DNA of 64,000 bases from Armatimonadota bacterium (GCA_028871815.1 JAGWMJ010000003.1:290803-354802); one strand, 5' to 3'. Numbered from the stretch's first letter, positions 26,385 through 35,304 are shown. Notes: generated from the letters alone by a model not told the origin. Numbers and translations are program-made.

Positions 26385-27400
26385 TCCGCTTGCGACAGAA
26401 CATTGGCCTCAAACTGTTCTCGCTCCTGGCTTCCGTAATGCTCTTCTACTATGTACAACAGGAGCGCGACCCGACCGTCACACGGACACTGGTAGCTACC
26501 GTGGTGCAGCAGAAGAAGCCGCCGAATGTGGACGTACAGAGCGACGTACAGCAGATTGGAATTACCGTTACGGGACGCAAATCGGTAGTAGACCGGCTGA
26601 AGGATGGAGACGTTCAGGCCGTTGGCGACCTCACCGGCATAACGTCGCGCGGCACGACAACGCAATTGATACGGCTTGCCTACGTGCTGCCGGCGTGGCT
26701 TCATGCGCGGCCTACGGACCTGTCGATCGATCCGCCGGTAGCCACGATGCGCATTCAGGTCTACCCGCCGCGCGTTCGAACGATGCTGGTCCGCGTTCAG
26801 TTTCCATCGGACCCACCCGCCGGATTTCGATACGGCCCGTACCGGGCGACACCCCAGCGCGTTACCATCGCCGGCCGCGCCGACCGTGTCGATCGAATCG
26901 AACAACTGGTTGTATATGCCGAGCCGTCTGAACCCGGCGCCCAAATCGACGGTGACTTTGCGGTGACGCCCAGAGATATCGATAACGATCCGGTGGAGAA
27001 TGTTGCGCTCAGCCCACCCAGTGTGCGGGTTGTGGTGCCATTGGTCGCCGAGCCATACTCCAAGACTGTGCCCGTAAGCCCCAATATCATCGACCTGCCG
27101 ACGCCACCGAACCACCTTGCCGGACTGGCCGTAACGCCACCTACCGTCAAGATCACCGGCAGGCCGGAAGTGCTCGACACCATCTTCACGATCACCACGA
27201 TGCCGGTCGCCCTCCACAGCGAAACGGCCACGCGCTCAATCTCTGTCGGGCTTGCTGCACCAGCCGGCGTGACTGTGCTCGACCTGACCGGCAAACCGGT
27301 TCACTCGGTTATACTTAATGCTACCGTTGCCGCAGTAACGCCTCCGAAGTCCCAACCAACTATTCAACAGCCACAACTCCCTAACATTGGCAACCACTAA
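26381..27400 (+). CDS. cdaR: CdaA regulatory protein CdaR (YbbR domains)
   Basis: CdaR is a membrane-anchored extracytoplasmic protein that modulates CdaA. Here a single N-terminal TM helix (GLKLFSLLASVMLFYYVQQER) is followed by about three YbbR-type beta domains, with repeated segments like RVRVQFPSDPPAGFRYG and TPPTVKITGRPEVLD. At 339 residues it is typical. It overlaps cdaA by 4 nt, so equal synthesis is expected. The tail is Pro/Gln-rich. Confidence 0.92.
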   Translation: MIRLRQNIGLKLFSLLASVMLFYYVQQERDPTVTRTLVATVVQQKKPPNVDVQSDVQQIGITVTGRKSVVDRLKDGDVQAVGDLTGITSRGTTTQLIRLAYVLPAWLHARPTDLSIDPPVATMRIQVYPPRVRTMLVRVQFPSDPPAGFRYGPYRATPQRVTIAGRADRVDRIEQLVVYAEPSEPGAQIDGDFAVTPRDIDNDPVENVALSPPSVRVVVPLVAEPYSKTVPVSPNIIDLPTPPNHLAGLAVTPPTVKITGRPEVLDTIFTITTMPVALHSETATRSISVGLAAPAGVTVLDLTGKPVHSVILNATVAAVTPPKSQPTIQQPQLPNIGNH

Positions 27401-28436
27401 GCGCCCACCACGAGCCAGGCGGCGCCGCCGGCCCGGCATCTCAACCACGCGCATTCTTGATACCGCGTTTGAGCTGCATCGATCTGAGTTACGCTGGCTG
27501 GCGCCGGCAGTTGCCGTTTTCTATGTTCCGGCGATGGTGGCCAGTAACCTTATCACGGCATATGGCATCACGCCAATCCAGCACCAATTCGCTCAAGGCG
27601 GTTTGAACGACGCGGGCCGGCTGACGCGCTTCATCGCCGACGTCTTCCTTGCCGGGAGTCCCAACGGACTGTTTCCCGGCTTGATCAATTGGGCGGCGCT
27701 TACCATGGCTATGGTGCCGGTGACAATCGGCATCGTCCAGAAACTGAATCTCCAGGAAGTAGACCTAACGCACGTTCTGAAGCGCAGTTCGGTGAGCCTG
27801 CCGGCATCAGCGCTAGCCGCAACCCTCGGACTGTTTGTAACCGCATCCGCGGCATGTGCAACCGCATTCGTAACAGCGGCATGTGCAACCGCATTCGTAA
27901 CAGTGGTGCTTGGCGTTATGGCACCGGTGAGTCATAGGCCGGCTCCTGCCCTGGTTACCGTGTTCGTTGTGCCGTTTTACTTTGTCTGGATCGTGACCAC
28001 GGTGTGGGCTGCCGCATGGATCTACACCACCCTGTTTGCGTTCTTGCCAGCGATAATGGCTGTGGAGCATCCGCGGAAACCGATCGATCTCGGACGAAAT
28101 GAACGGATTTCCCAACAGGCCGGAAGATATGCGGCAACAGCGACGGTAGCTATTGCTATACTCATCTCACTACTGATTCAAGTCCTGCTGCTTAGCGCCA
28201 TCCACTCGTTGGCGCAGTTGCTCGGTTGGAGCGGATCTTCCCTCATGGCGCTCAGTGGTTTCGCCGACTTGGGTGTTGCCCTTCTGGTACAGCCGTACTG
28301 GTTGCTTGCAACCGCACTCATCTATATCGAGACGCGCCGGATCCGCGAAGGCTGGCAGCTGATGCCGGGTGAAGCGGATGCGCCCGTCAGCGTTATGTTT
28401 GCCGGCGCCACTTCGAGCCAGGACAGCGCGGCTTGA
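27387..28436 (+). CDS. polytopic membrane protein with a 9-residue internal duplication
   Basis: The 349-residue protein starts at TTG inside the end of cdaR, has a very basic N-terminus (RPPRARRRRRPG), and six or so hydrophobic segments. I recognise no defined family; the layout resembles glycerophosphodiester-phosphodiesterase-type membrane domains, but weakly. One TM helix contains the nonapeptide AACATAFVT twice in a row, encoded by a perfect 27-bp tandem duplication. It sits between cdaR and a DUF4129 gene, so a role with those envelope proteins is inferred. Confidence 0.8.
   Translation: MATTKRPPRARRRRRPGISTTRILDTAFELHRSELRWLAPAVAVFYVPAMVASNLITAYGITPIQHQFAQGGLNDAGRLTRFIADVFLAGSPNGLFPGLINWAALTMAMVPVTIGIVQKLNLQEVDLTHVLKRSSVSLPASALAATLGLFVTASAACATAFVTAACATAFVTVVLGVMAPVSHRPAPALVTVFVVPFYFVWIVTTVWAAAWIYTTLFAFLPAIMAVEHPRKPIDLGRNERISQQAGRYAATATVAIAILISLLIQVLLLSAIHSLAQLLGWSGSSLMALSGFADLGVALLVQPYWLLATALIYIETRRIREGWQLMPGEADAPVSVMFAGATSSQDSAA
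27850..27903 (+). repeat. perfect 27-bp tandem duplication inside a coding region
   Basis: The 27-nt unit at 27850-27876, starting CGGCATGTGC, is repeated without a mismatch at 27877-27903. It is in frame and adds nine residues to a transmembrane helix. The perfect identity points to a recent slippage event. Confidence 0.95.
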
Positions 28437-29221
28437 CGGCGCTGCAGATTCGAGTCGGCACGCCGATATCACGGTGTGTCTGGCGCCTGGCGCCGATATG
28501 GCTGGTGACCTGGATGGCGGTGCCGCTCGGCGCGGCGGCGCAAACTCCACAGCGCATTCACCAGGATTTGCATGCGATTCTGTCGTCACACGCCTTCCAC
28601 ACCGGACCTCTCAAAGAGAGCGACCTCAATCGCCGTGTAAAGGGCTTTGCCGATTGGTTTGCCCAGCACGCACCCTGGCTCCGGCGCCTACGGTTGGCTC
28701 CGGCGTTCGGGCCGGGATGGAGGATACCGTCAACGCCTGGGCTGCAGTGGCTGATAGTGCTTACCACGTTCGGCGTAGCGGTTTGGCTCCTCCTCAAGTT
28801 ATGGCCAAGCATACGGGCCGCTCTCACCAACCGCACTCGGCGCACGCGCGCCGGCCGGTTCCCACCGGTTGAGGTAAAGCGGGCGCCTGCAGCCGCAACT
28901 CCGGAATCGCACCTCGAAACAGCGCGCGACCTGGCTAGAAACGGCGAGTATCGCGGCGCATTCCGCGAAGCTTACCTCGCCTTGCTGGGACTATCCGCAC
29001 GAGCGGCGGGGTGTGGCCTTTCTGACGGATGGACCAACGTTGAGGCCGTTTTGCGCCTCACTCCGCTGCTTCCCGCATCCATCTCAACGCCTCTATCCAG
29101 GCAGACGGCACAGTTCGAACGGATCTGGTATGGCAGCGCAGTTACGCACGCAGACCAGGTGGCGGCGTGTATTTCGGAATGCAGCCGGATAATTCAGCCA
29201 CACGTGCCGGTGGACGCCTGA
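28433..29221 (+). CDS. DUF4129-domain membrane protein
   Basis: The 262-residue protein has a signal or anchor segment (WLVTWMAVPLGAAAQ), one TM helix near residue 105 (LIVLTTFGVAVWLLLKLW), and a C-terminal helical domain (ARDLARNGEYRGAFREAYLALLG...TAQFERIWYG) matching DUF4129. DUF4129 proteins travel with MoxR, DUF4350 and DUF58 genes and have transglutaminase-like links. Start TTG overlaps the upstream stop as TTGA. Function unknown; envelope-associated by context. Confidence 0.8.
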   Translation: MTALQIRVGTPISRCVWRLAPIWLVTWMAVPLGAAAQTPQRIHQDLHAILSSHAFHTGPLKESDLNRRVKGFADWFAQHAPWLRRLRLAPAFGPGWRIPSTPGLQWLIVLTTFGVAVWLLLKLWPSIRAALTNRTRRTRAGRFPPVEVKRAPAAATPESHLETARDLARNGEYRGAFREAYLALLGLSARAAGCGLSDGWTNVEAVLRLTPLLPASISTPLSRQTAQFERIWYGSAVTHADQVAACISECSRIIQPHVPVDA

Positions 29222-29224
29222 CCG

Positions 29225-30331
29225 TTGACGACCACAAGGCACTCATCCGGTCCGGCGCCGTCGCAGCTCGCATCGGTATGCGTGTTGACCGCCGTGTGCG
29301 CAGCCTTCGGTCTGTTTCGACTTGCCCTGGACCGTGCCGTAGCGACGCCGTCCAACGCGGCAGCGCCCTCGGTTGGTAGCGCCACGCCGGCGGGTGTTAA
29401 AGCAGCCTACGAACTGATGCGTGCCGAAGGCTATCGCGTAGGCACCTGGAACGCCGGATTCTCCAAACTTCATCAGAGCACCGCAGCAGTGCTTCTTGTA
29501 ACACTACCTATCCAGCAGCCAATCACGATGCAGGAGGAACAAGATCTGAGTCGGTGGGTACGAAATGGCGGTACGCTCGTCGCGTTCTTATCACGGCGCG
29601 GCTCGGCCGCGCTCCTGGCCTCGATGCCGGCAGGTTTGCAACTGGCTGCCGGAGCCGGGTACGACTCCGGTGGGCCGGTGAGACCCGTGATCGATACCTT
29701 CCGCTTCGGCCCGCTGGCGCCGGCCTCTGCAAGCCGGCTCGAATTGTCGCCACACTCCGCCTGGACGCCGATTTACGTGGACACCGGCGGCGTACTCGTA
29801 GCCACCGCAAGATCGGGAAAAGGCCGTACCATGGCAGTGGCGGATGGCGGAATCATCTCAAACCGTACGATCGCCGAAGCGAATAACGCGGTTCTGCTCG
29901 TGAGCAGCGGACGCGTACTGAATTACACGCGAACATCGCGCATACTTTTTGACGAGTATCACCATCAGAGCGGCAGAACTTCGCCATTACCTGAAGTCGG
30001 AATGTGGAGGTTGGCACCGCCGTGGCTGAAGTACCTCGCCGTTGCGCTCGTCGTTCTCGGCCTGTTCTCCCTGGCTAGCGCTCAGTTCTGTATACCGCCG
30101 GTGGGCGCGGTCACCCCTCGAGCAGAGGGAGCTGCCACGGATTACCTCGAGGAGCTTGCCCGCTGGTACCAGCGCTGCCACGCGCAAGCATGGGCGCTGT
30201 CGGCACTGAACGCATACTATTTCCAGCAGAATCCGGCATCGGGCGGATCTGCGGCCGACGAGCCGCAGATCGGCCTGTTGGAGCACGCACGGATGCTGCA
30301 TACGCGCTGGAAGAAAGGGACTGACGCATGA
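29225..30331 (+). CDS. DUF4350-domain membrane protein
   Basis: The 368-residue protein has an N-terminal TM helix, then a DUF4350-like domain: GVKAAYELMRAEGYRVGTW, a flavodoxin-like strand VLLVTLPIQ, RWVRNGGTLVAFL and DEYHHQSG. A second TM helix lies near residue 275 (LKYLAVALVVLGLFSLASAQF). DUF4350 is a GATase-like fold of unknown function found beside MoxR ATPases. Start TTG lies 3 nt after the previous stop. Its end overlaps the MoxR start by 4 nt. Confidence 0.85.
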   Translation: MTTTRHSSGPAPSQLASVCVLTAVCAAFGLFRLALDRAVATPSNAAAPSVGSATPAGVKAAYELMRAEGYRVGTWNAGFSKLHQSTAAVLLVTLPIQQPITMQEEQDLSRWVRNGGTLVAFLSRRGSAALLASMPAGLQLAAGAGYDSGGPVRPVIDTFRFGPLAPASASRLELSPHSAWTPIYVDTGGVLVATARSGKGRTMAVADGGIISNRTIAEANNAVLLVSSGRVLNYTRTSRILFDEYHHQSGRTSPLPEVGMWRLAPPWLKYLAVALVVLGLFSLASAQFCIPPVGAVTPRAEGAATDYLEELARWYQRCHAQAWALSALNAYYFQQNPASGGSAADEPQIGLLEHARMLHTRWKKGTDA

Positions 30332-31320
30332 CGGCCATCGACGACATCGATCCCGAAGCTGAACAGCGATCCGTTTCCGTGGCAGTGGTCTGCGCCGCGA
30401 TCCGCCAGGAGGCGCATCGCGCGCTCGTCGCTCAGGACGAACTACTCGACAGCTTACTGATCGCGCTGCTCGCTCGTGGGCATGTGTTGGTAGAGGGACC
30501 GCCCGGAGTCGCCAAGACTCTTGCCGTCCGCGTGCTGGCCCGCTGCCTGGGTCTCTCGTTCGGGCGTATCCAGTTTACACCCGACCTGATGCCGGCAGAC
30601 GTTCTCGGATCCTCCATCTACGATCAGGCTGCGGGGACGTTCCGATTTCGTCCAGGTCCGCTGTTTGCCTCATTGATTCTGGCAGACGAGATCAACCGAA
30701 CGCCGCCACGGACGCAATCTGCGCTGCTGGAGGCTATGGAGGAGCGTCACGTGACTGCGGATGGCGTTGTGCACCACCTCGGCGAATTCTTCATGGTATG
30801 CGCCACGCAGAATCCCATCGAATTCGAAGGCACCTATCCGCTGCCCGAGGCACAACTGGACCGCTTCCTTCTGAAAATCAAGGTTGATTATCCGAGCGAA
30901 GCGGACGAGTGCATTTTGCTGGACCGCGTGCGCGACGGGTTTAGAGCAGACGTTCTGGACGCCGTCGGCTTGAGGAGAGTTGCGGGAGAGACCGAGCTTG
31001 CCGCGTGCCGTGCCGAGGTGGACCGCGTACTGGTCTCCGACGATATCTGCCGTTACATCGCTCAGCTGGTTCGTTCCACGCGGGAGCATCCAAAGACGAT
31101 GCTGGGCGCCAGCCCACGCGCAGCGGTACTGATGCTCCACGCAGTAAGGGCAAGCGCCGCGATGCGTGGCATCCAATTCGCCACCCCGGATGACGTGAAG
31201 CGCGTCGCATTACCGCTCATGCGCCATCGGCTGTTGATCGATCCCGACGCAGAGTTAGACGGCGTCACGCCCGACGCAGTCATCTCGGAGCTGCTAGCAT
31301 CCGTACCGGTTCCGAGGTAG
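30328..31320 (+). CDS. MoxR-family AAA+ ATPase
   Basis: MoxR ATPases act as chaperones that mature or insert metal centres and envelope complexes, often with VWA or DUF58 partners. Walker A GPPGVAKT, Walker B LILADEINRTPPRTQ and sensor segment CATQNPIEFEGTYPLPEAQLDRF-type are clear. The 330-residue length is usual. Start ATG overlaps DUF4350 (ATGA). The DUF58 and VWA genes that usually follow are not here; a glycosyltransferase comes next. Confidence 0.93.
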   Translation: MTAIDDIDPEAEQRSVSVAVVCAAIRQEAHRALVAQDELLDSLLIALLARGHVLVEGPPGVAKTLAVRVLARCLGLSFGRIQFTPDLMPADVLGSSIYDQAAGTFRFRPGPLFASLILADEINRTPPRTQSALLEAMEERHVTADGVVHHLGEFFMVCATQNPIEFEGTYPLPEAQLDRFLLKIKVDYPSEADECILLDRVRDGFRADVLDAVGLRRVAGETELAACRAEVDRVLVSDDICRYIAQLVRSTREHPKTMLGASPRAAVLMLHAVRASAAMRGIQFATPDDVKRVALPLMRHRLLIDPDAELDGVTPDAVISELLASVPVPR

Positions 31321-31341
31321 ACGGCCCAGGCAGGCCACGCA

Positions 31342-32457
31342 ATGCCTCAAGACGACGCCAGCCGCCTCCCCTCCGTCATTCATCTGCTTCGGCCCGCCGC
31401 CGGTGGTATGGCAGTTCACGTGCGGCGCCTGGCACAGGGTTTGACCGGTATTGGCGTACCATGCCGGCTTGCGGCTGACCAAGCCACGTTGACTGCGGTG
31501 AACGCGCCAGGGTTGCCGCAGATCCTTCTGGAACCGTTTCCCGGAAACGCGTGTTTCGGAACGGTGCCACCTGACCTCGTGGCCGCGTCGCGGGACGCCG
31601 ACATTCTCCACGCTCACGGACTGCGCGCCGCTCTGCCGGCGCTGCGATGCGCGCGTCGATCGGGCATCCAGGTAGTGCTGACCCTGCACAATGTTCCGGG
31701 CAGCACGTCGGGCGCCGAGATGCTGGTCGCGCGCACACTCGCGCGAAGGTGCTGCCGCGTGATTGCCGTGAGCGATGCAATTGCCCGCACACTCCGTTCG
31801 CCAGGTAGGGTGCGGGTGGTCGTCAACGGCGTGCCGATTCCTGAATGCGATGATCTTCCAAAGTTGCGTGAGATAAGTCGTCAGCAGCTCGGCGTCGGTC
31901 CAGACGTACCGTTGGCAATTGCTGCCGGGCGACTGGCGCGCGAAAAGGGCTTCGACATCCTGCTTCGAGCTTGGGCAGAAGTTAAATCCCGAATACCGGC
32001 CGCCGAATTGCGGATAATCGGTGCTGGGCCGGAGCATGGGCGCCTGAGACGCCTTGGTCAAAGTCTCGGCGCCGATGCTCATGCGATACTCGCAGGCCCC
32101 GTTCCGGAAGCTTCGCTACTGCTGTCCGGTGCAGACGTGGTGGTGGCGCCGTCGCGGTCGGAGGGCCAGGGGCTCACCATCCTTGAGGCAATGGCATCCG
32201 GCGTGGCCGTCGCGGCGTCAAGGACCGGCGGCCTGGTCGCCTCTGTCGAAACTCCACGGTCGGGATTACTGTTTGAACCCGGCTCAACCAGAAGTCTGCA
32301 AGAGGCGCTGCTGCGCCTGCTCACCGACGCAGCCCTCCGGCGCCGGCTGGCGTGCAACGGGCGCGCGGCCGCGGAAGCAAGTTACAGTGTGGAGCGTATG
32401 GCGCACGATACTGCTCTACTCTACGCCGAGGTCCAATCATTGGGCCGACAAACATGA
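31342..32457 (+). CDS. glycosyltransferase family 4
   Basis: The 371-residue GT-B enzyme has a Gly-rich N-terminal loop (AAGGMAVHVRRLAQGL), the donor-site AAGRLAREKGFDILLRAW, and the catalytic-site PSRSEGQGLTILEAMASGVAV with the EX7E pattern. It transfers a sugar from an activated donor onto an unknown acceptor, possibly an envelope glycan or glycolipid. It lies 21 nt after moxR and its stop overlaps rsmG, so it belongs to the cdaA operon. Confidence 0.9.
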   Translation: MPQDDASRLPSVIHLLRPAAGGMAVHVRRLAQGLTGIGVPCRLAADQATLTAVNAPGLPQILLEPFPGNACFGTVPPDLVAASRDADILHAHGLRAALPALRCARRSGIQVVLTLHNVPGSTSGAEMLVARTLARRCCRVIAVSDAIARTLRSPGRVRVVVNGVPIPECDDLPKLREISRQQLGVGPDVPLAIAAGRLAREKGFDILLRAWAEVKSRIPAAELRIIGAGPEHGRLRRLGQSLGADAHAILAGPVPEASLLLSGADVVVAPSRSEGQGLTILEAMASGVAVAASRTGGLVASVETPRSGLLFEPGSTRSLQEALLRLLTDAALRRRLACNGRAAAEASYSVERMAHDTALLYAEVQSLGRQT

Positions 32458-33149
32458 CGAACCCTGCAGTCCCAATTCCAGACGGTTCGCTCGTAAGGAC
32501 TGCCATACAACTGGGATTCACGCTTCCGCCGGATGCGGAAGGACAAATCGCCACGTTTGGCCGTATGCTGTATGAAACAAACACCCACACCAACCTCACG
32601 CGGATACCGGAATCGGACTACATGACGCTGCACGTGCTGGATTGCCTCGCGATTGGGCTGTGTCGCGAGTTCCATCAGGCACACTCGGTCATCGACGTCG
32701 GAACCGGCGCCGGCCTGCCGGGGATTCTGCTCGCGATAGCCATGCCACAAACAGAGTTCCTGTTGATTGACGCGCGCAGTAAAAAGATCGACTTCGTAAA
32801 GGCTGTGATATCGGCACTGGGAATCGCAAATGCGCGGGCTCTCCATATTCGCGCTGAGGATCATCCTCGATCGACTGCCGTGCAATTCGATATGGCCGTA
32901 TCGCGCGCCACCGGGCCGTTGGAGCGCGTACTTACGGCGACTGCCGGATTGGTGAAACGCTCCGGGATGGTAGCGGTATGGAAGGGACCCGGGCTCACGG
33001 CTGAGTTAGCCGGCGCCGGCACAGGCCCGAGAGGTGACCTGCAACGCGTCATTGAACTAACCCTGCCGGGCACAGACATTTGCCGCCGCATCGCACTGTT
33101 CCGAAGCCGAACGCCGGAACCTCGGCGCGCCAAAGGAAAGGTTGGTTGA
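32454..33149 (+). CDS. rsmG: 16S rRNA (guanine-527-N7) methyltransferase
   Basis: RsmG methylates G527 of 16S rRNA; its loss gives low-level streptomycin resistance in other bacteria. The motif VIDVGTGAGLPGILLAI and the following LLIDARSKKIDFVKAV are diagnostic, with AVSRATGPLERVL later. From this ATG it is 231 residues, a typical size. The start overlaps the GT4 stop (ATGA). A longer frame begins inside GT4 but adds no domain. Confidence 0.94.
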   Translation: MTNPAVPIPDGSLVRTAIQLGFTLPPDAEGQIATFGRMLYETNTHTNLTRIPESDYMTLHVLDCLAIGLCREFHQAHSVIDVGTGAGLPGILLAIAMPQTEFLLIDARSKKIDFVKAVISALGIANARALHIRAEDHPRSTAVQFDMAVSRATGPLERVLTATAGLVKRSGMVAVWKGPGLTAELAGAGTGPRGDLQRVIELTLPGTDICRRIALFRSRTPEPRRAKGKVG

Positions 33150-33150
33150 T

Positions 33151-33678
33151 ATGAGATATCTGCTGGCCCTGGTGGCCGCGGCCTCGATGCTGGCAGCCGT
33201 GCCGCGGCACACCGCTTCTCATCGCCGCCGCGAGCATTTTATCGTTACCATTATTGCCACTTCCGGTACGCAGCGCATTCAGGCGTTTACGGATCAGACT
33301 CCGCCGATGGGCGGTTACAACGCTCGCCCGGTTTTGCGCGTGGTGGCCGGCAGCCAGGTTCACCTGGAATGGAGCATGAAGAGCGCCTTTCCTCACGGCA
33401 CGATGAAGGGCGTTGGCGTCCACTTTTTTGTCGTTCACGAGCAGGCTGTGAACCAAAAGCCCGTGCCGGATCCGGCCGGGCCGGCCGGAGTACTCGATAA
33501 CCTCTTCACGATGGACTACCCGCCGTCGGCCGCATCCGCCGGCGCTGCAACGATCCGCCTGACGGATGCCGGCGACTACCTCGCGCGGATACAGAGCGAG
33601 AACACGTGGCAGGTGCACGGACACGAACACTTCTCCGCGCTCGATATTGTGGTGTCGCCACCGCCCGCCCGCAATTGA
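33151..33678 (+). CDS. secreted hypothetical protein
   Basis: From the ATG 1 nt after the rsmG stop the product has 175 residues with a signal peptide (MRYLLALVAAASMLAAVP). The mature part has beta-rich segments: IVTIIATSGTQRIQAFTDQ, VVAGSQVHLEWSM and DAGDYLARIQSENTWQVHGHEHF. The HGHEH cluster and a final Asp may bind metal, and the overall feel is of a small Ig-like or cupredoxin-like domain without the copper Cys. I do not recognise the family. It is the last gene of the cdaA operon. Confidence 0.7.
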   Translation: MRYLLALVAAASMLAAVPRHTASHRRREHFIVTIIATSGTQRIQAFTDQTPPMGGYNARPVLRVVAGSQVHLEWSMKSAFPHGTMKGVGVHFFVVHEQAVNQKPVPDPAGPAGVLDNLFTMDYPPSAASAGAATIRLTDAGDYLARIQSENTWQVHGHEHFSALDIVVSPPPARN

Positions 33679-33915
33679 GCGAACATTCCGGCAATGCAAC
33701 TCCGTCATTATTCTACAACGGTCAACTGTTCGGGAATCCGACCGCATAGCGTGAATTGCGTCACACCATCGATGTGACCTCCATTACGCCATCTCTGCGG
33801 AACCATGCAGGAGTCCGATTAACGTTTGCGGAATCGAGGTGGTACCGGCCTCCGATGCCGGAACACGACCACAGGCAGGGCACAGGTGCCCGCCACAACA
33901 GGAGGGGAGTTCCGA

Positions 33916-34731
33916 ATGCAACGTCGACGTGCGCATGGCTTTACCCTGATCGAGCTACTTGTAGTTATCGCTATTATAGCGATTCTAGCAGCGATCCTCT
34001 TCCCCGTTTTTGCTCAGGCACGAGAAAAGGCACGAACGATCTCATGTCTCAGCAACCTCCGAGAGATCGGCCTCGGCTTTCAATTATATGTACAGGATTA
34101 TGACGAGACGTTTCCGATAAACCTGTATCTCACCAATGACCCGGCAACGGGTGGATTGTGCAGCGCCTCGACCTGGTCTGAGACCGTCGCCTACATCAAG
34201 AACGGACAGATATGGAACTGCCCGTCGGACGCACACGCGCTTAATGTAACGCTCGCGTTCTCGGTTATCGGGCTGCCGCCACCGTGTACATCCACACCGC
34301 CGGTCACTACCATCAGCTATCAGCCAAACTATGCGGTGGTCGATGACGGTGATCCGAATCCGATATTTGGAAGCGAAATGGACAGGCCGGTCAAGCGTCT
34401 TGCCGATATACAGTGGCCGGCTGATACCAGCGTCATCGCAGACGCCGCCGTGACGCTGCCCGGGGGCACGGCAAACTACGGACTGTTTGACTCGCCGATA
34501 CAGACGCGCCATACGGGCACCGTGAATTCCGCATACGCCGATGGGCATGCCAAGGCAGTGCACACGAGGCCAAACCTCGGAACCAACGGTGTTCAGTTAG
34601 GTGGCAACCAGTTGGATGGGTATCCGATTCTCGACTGGATCGTCACCGATGCTGGCCCATACAACGGCTCGGATGAACTGTGGGGCATTCCGTACAAAGA
34701 CGGCAACGGCAACTGGCAGCTGGGGAACTAG
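33916..34731 (+). CDS. type IV pilin-like/pseudopilin protein (H-X9-DG class)
   Basis: The short basic leader MQRRRAHG is followed by [15 protein letters not shown], the prepilin peptidase (PilD) site cleaved after Gly with Glu at +5 and an N-terminal TM helix. The next segment [15 protein letters not shown] and a C-terminal [17 protein letters not shown] follow the DUF1559-like pattern common in Planctomycetes and Armatimonadota. The 271-residue mature protein probably forms part of a pilus or pseudopilus that would exit through a secretin such as the one near the right edge. GGAGGGGAG lies 6 nt before the ATG. Confidence 0.92.
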   Translation: MQRRRAHGFTLIELLVVIAIIAILAAILFPVFAQAREKARTISCLSNLREIGLGFQLYVQDYDETFPINLYLTNDPATGGLCSASTWSETVAYIKNGQIWNCPSDAHALNVTLAFSVIGLPPPCTSTPPVTTISYQPNYAVVDDGDPNPIFGSEMDRPVKRLADIQWPADTSVIADAAVTLPGGTANYGLFDSPIQTRHTGTVNSAYADGHAKAVHTRPNLGTNGVQLGGNQLDGYPILDWIVTDAGPYNGSDELWGIPYKDGNGNWQLGN

Positions 34732-34997
34732 CCAAAGTCACGCCATCGAGCGTCGGCGCTGCCGCGCTCCTGTCATGCCTGCCGAGTTGAAACGCCTCAG
34801 TTCCGGCGGTCTCAGTTCGGCAGGCACAAGGTCGGGTACGCGACCCGGGATGCGGCTTTCGGCTGCCGCTATTCTTCGGAGCACAGCAAGGGCAGAACCG
34901 CACCAATGGACGGTAGTTCGCGGAGGCAAGTGACCCTGGACGGTACACTGCAGGAACAGAGTCCGCAACTTGCACGTCGTTCAATGAGGAGTGAAGG
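34732..34997 (+). other. structured spacer between pilin-like gene and small membrane protein
   Basis: This 266-nt stretch has no convincing coding region. It contains a 10-bp perfect stem, TGCCTGCCGA (34776-34785) pairing with TCGGCAGGCA (34817-34826), enclosing an inner CGCC/GGCG stem and two copies of CTCAGTTC. It could be a transcript-end hairpin, a processing signal or a small RNA. The start of the next gene has AGGAG 8 nt upstream. Confidence 0.45.
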
Positions 34998-35237
34998 ATG
35001 CTGAAAAATCGAGAGGTTCCGGCGTGGGCTATCCCTGCAGCAATCGGCGTAGGCGTTGTGCTGCTCATTGTGATGTGCTACCGAGCGCTCACCGGATACA
35101 ATACGCCGCCAGGAAGCTTCCGCCCGGTGCATGCCAACATGTACAACTTCCACAACGAAGCGATGGCCGGCCATATCGGTAACAGGCACCTGAAGCAGCA
35201 GAACAATGCGCAGGGTTCCGCTCCTTCCGGTCAATAG
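34998..35237 (+). CDS. small single-pass membrane protein
   Basis: The 79-residue protein has one TM helix near its N-terminus (AWAIPAAIGVGVVLLIVMCY) and a polar tail with PPGSFRPVHANMYNFHNEAM. AGGAG sits 8 nt before the ATG. It follows the pilin-like gene on the same strand and is followed by a strong hairpin terminator. No known family is recognised. Its position suggests a partner of the pilin or pseudopilus machinery, but that is inference. Confidence 0.75.
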   Translation: MLKNREVPAWAIPAAIGVGVVLLIVMCYRALTGYNTPPGSFRPVHANMYNFHNEAMAGHIGNRHLKQQNNAQGSAPSGQ

Positions 35238-35267
35238 CTGGTCATCGGTAGATATCGAGCGTTACAA

Positions 35268-35304
35268 AGACGGGCAGCTGTCCTGGGTGGACAGCTGCCC
35301 GTCT
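35268..35304. terminator. bidirectional intrinsic terminator
   Basis: A 16-bp perfect stem, AGACGGGCAGCTGTCC (35268-35283) and its exact complement at 35289-35304, closes a 5-nt TGGGT loop. It sits between two convergent genes. The tail is weakly U-rich on each side (TCTTTGTAAC on the minus strand, CAGTTTGAAC on the plus strand). Confidence 0.85.

Noticed and set aside
27841..27910. Possible start of a CRISPR or larger repeat array at the 27-bp repeats
   Set aside because: Only two copies exist, directly adjacent with no spacer and in frame within a gene.
34601..34933. Short plus-strand frame over the end of the pilin-like gene and the spacer
   Set aside because: It overlaps the pilin-like gene out of frame, has no signal or domain, and contains the nested stem-loop.
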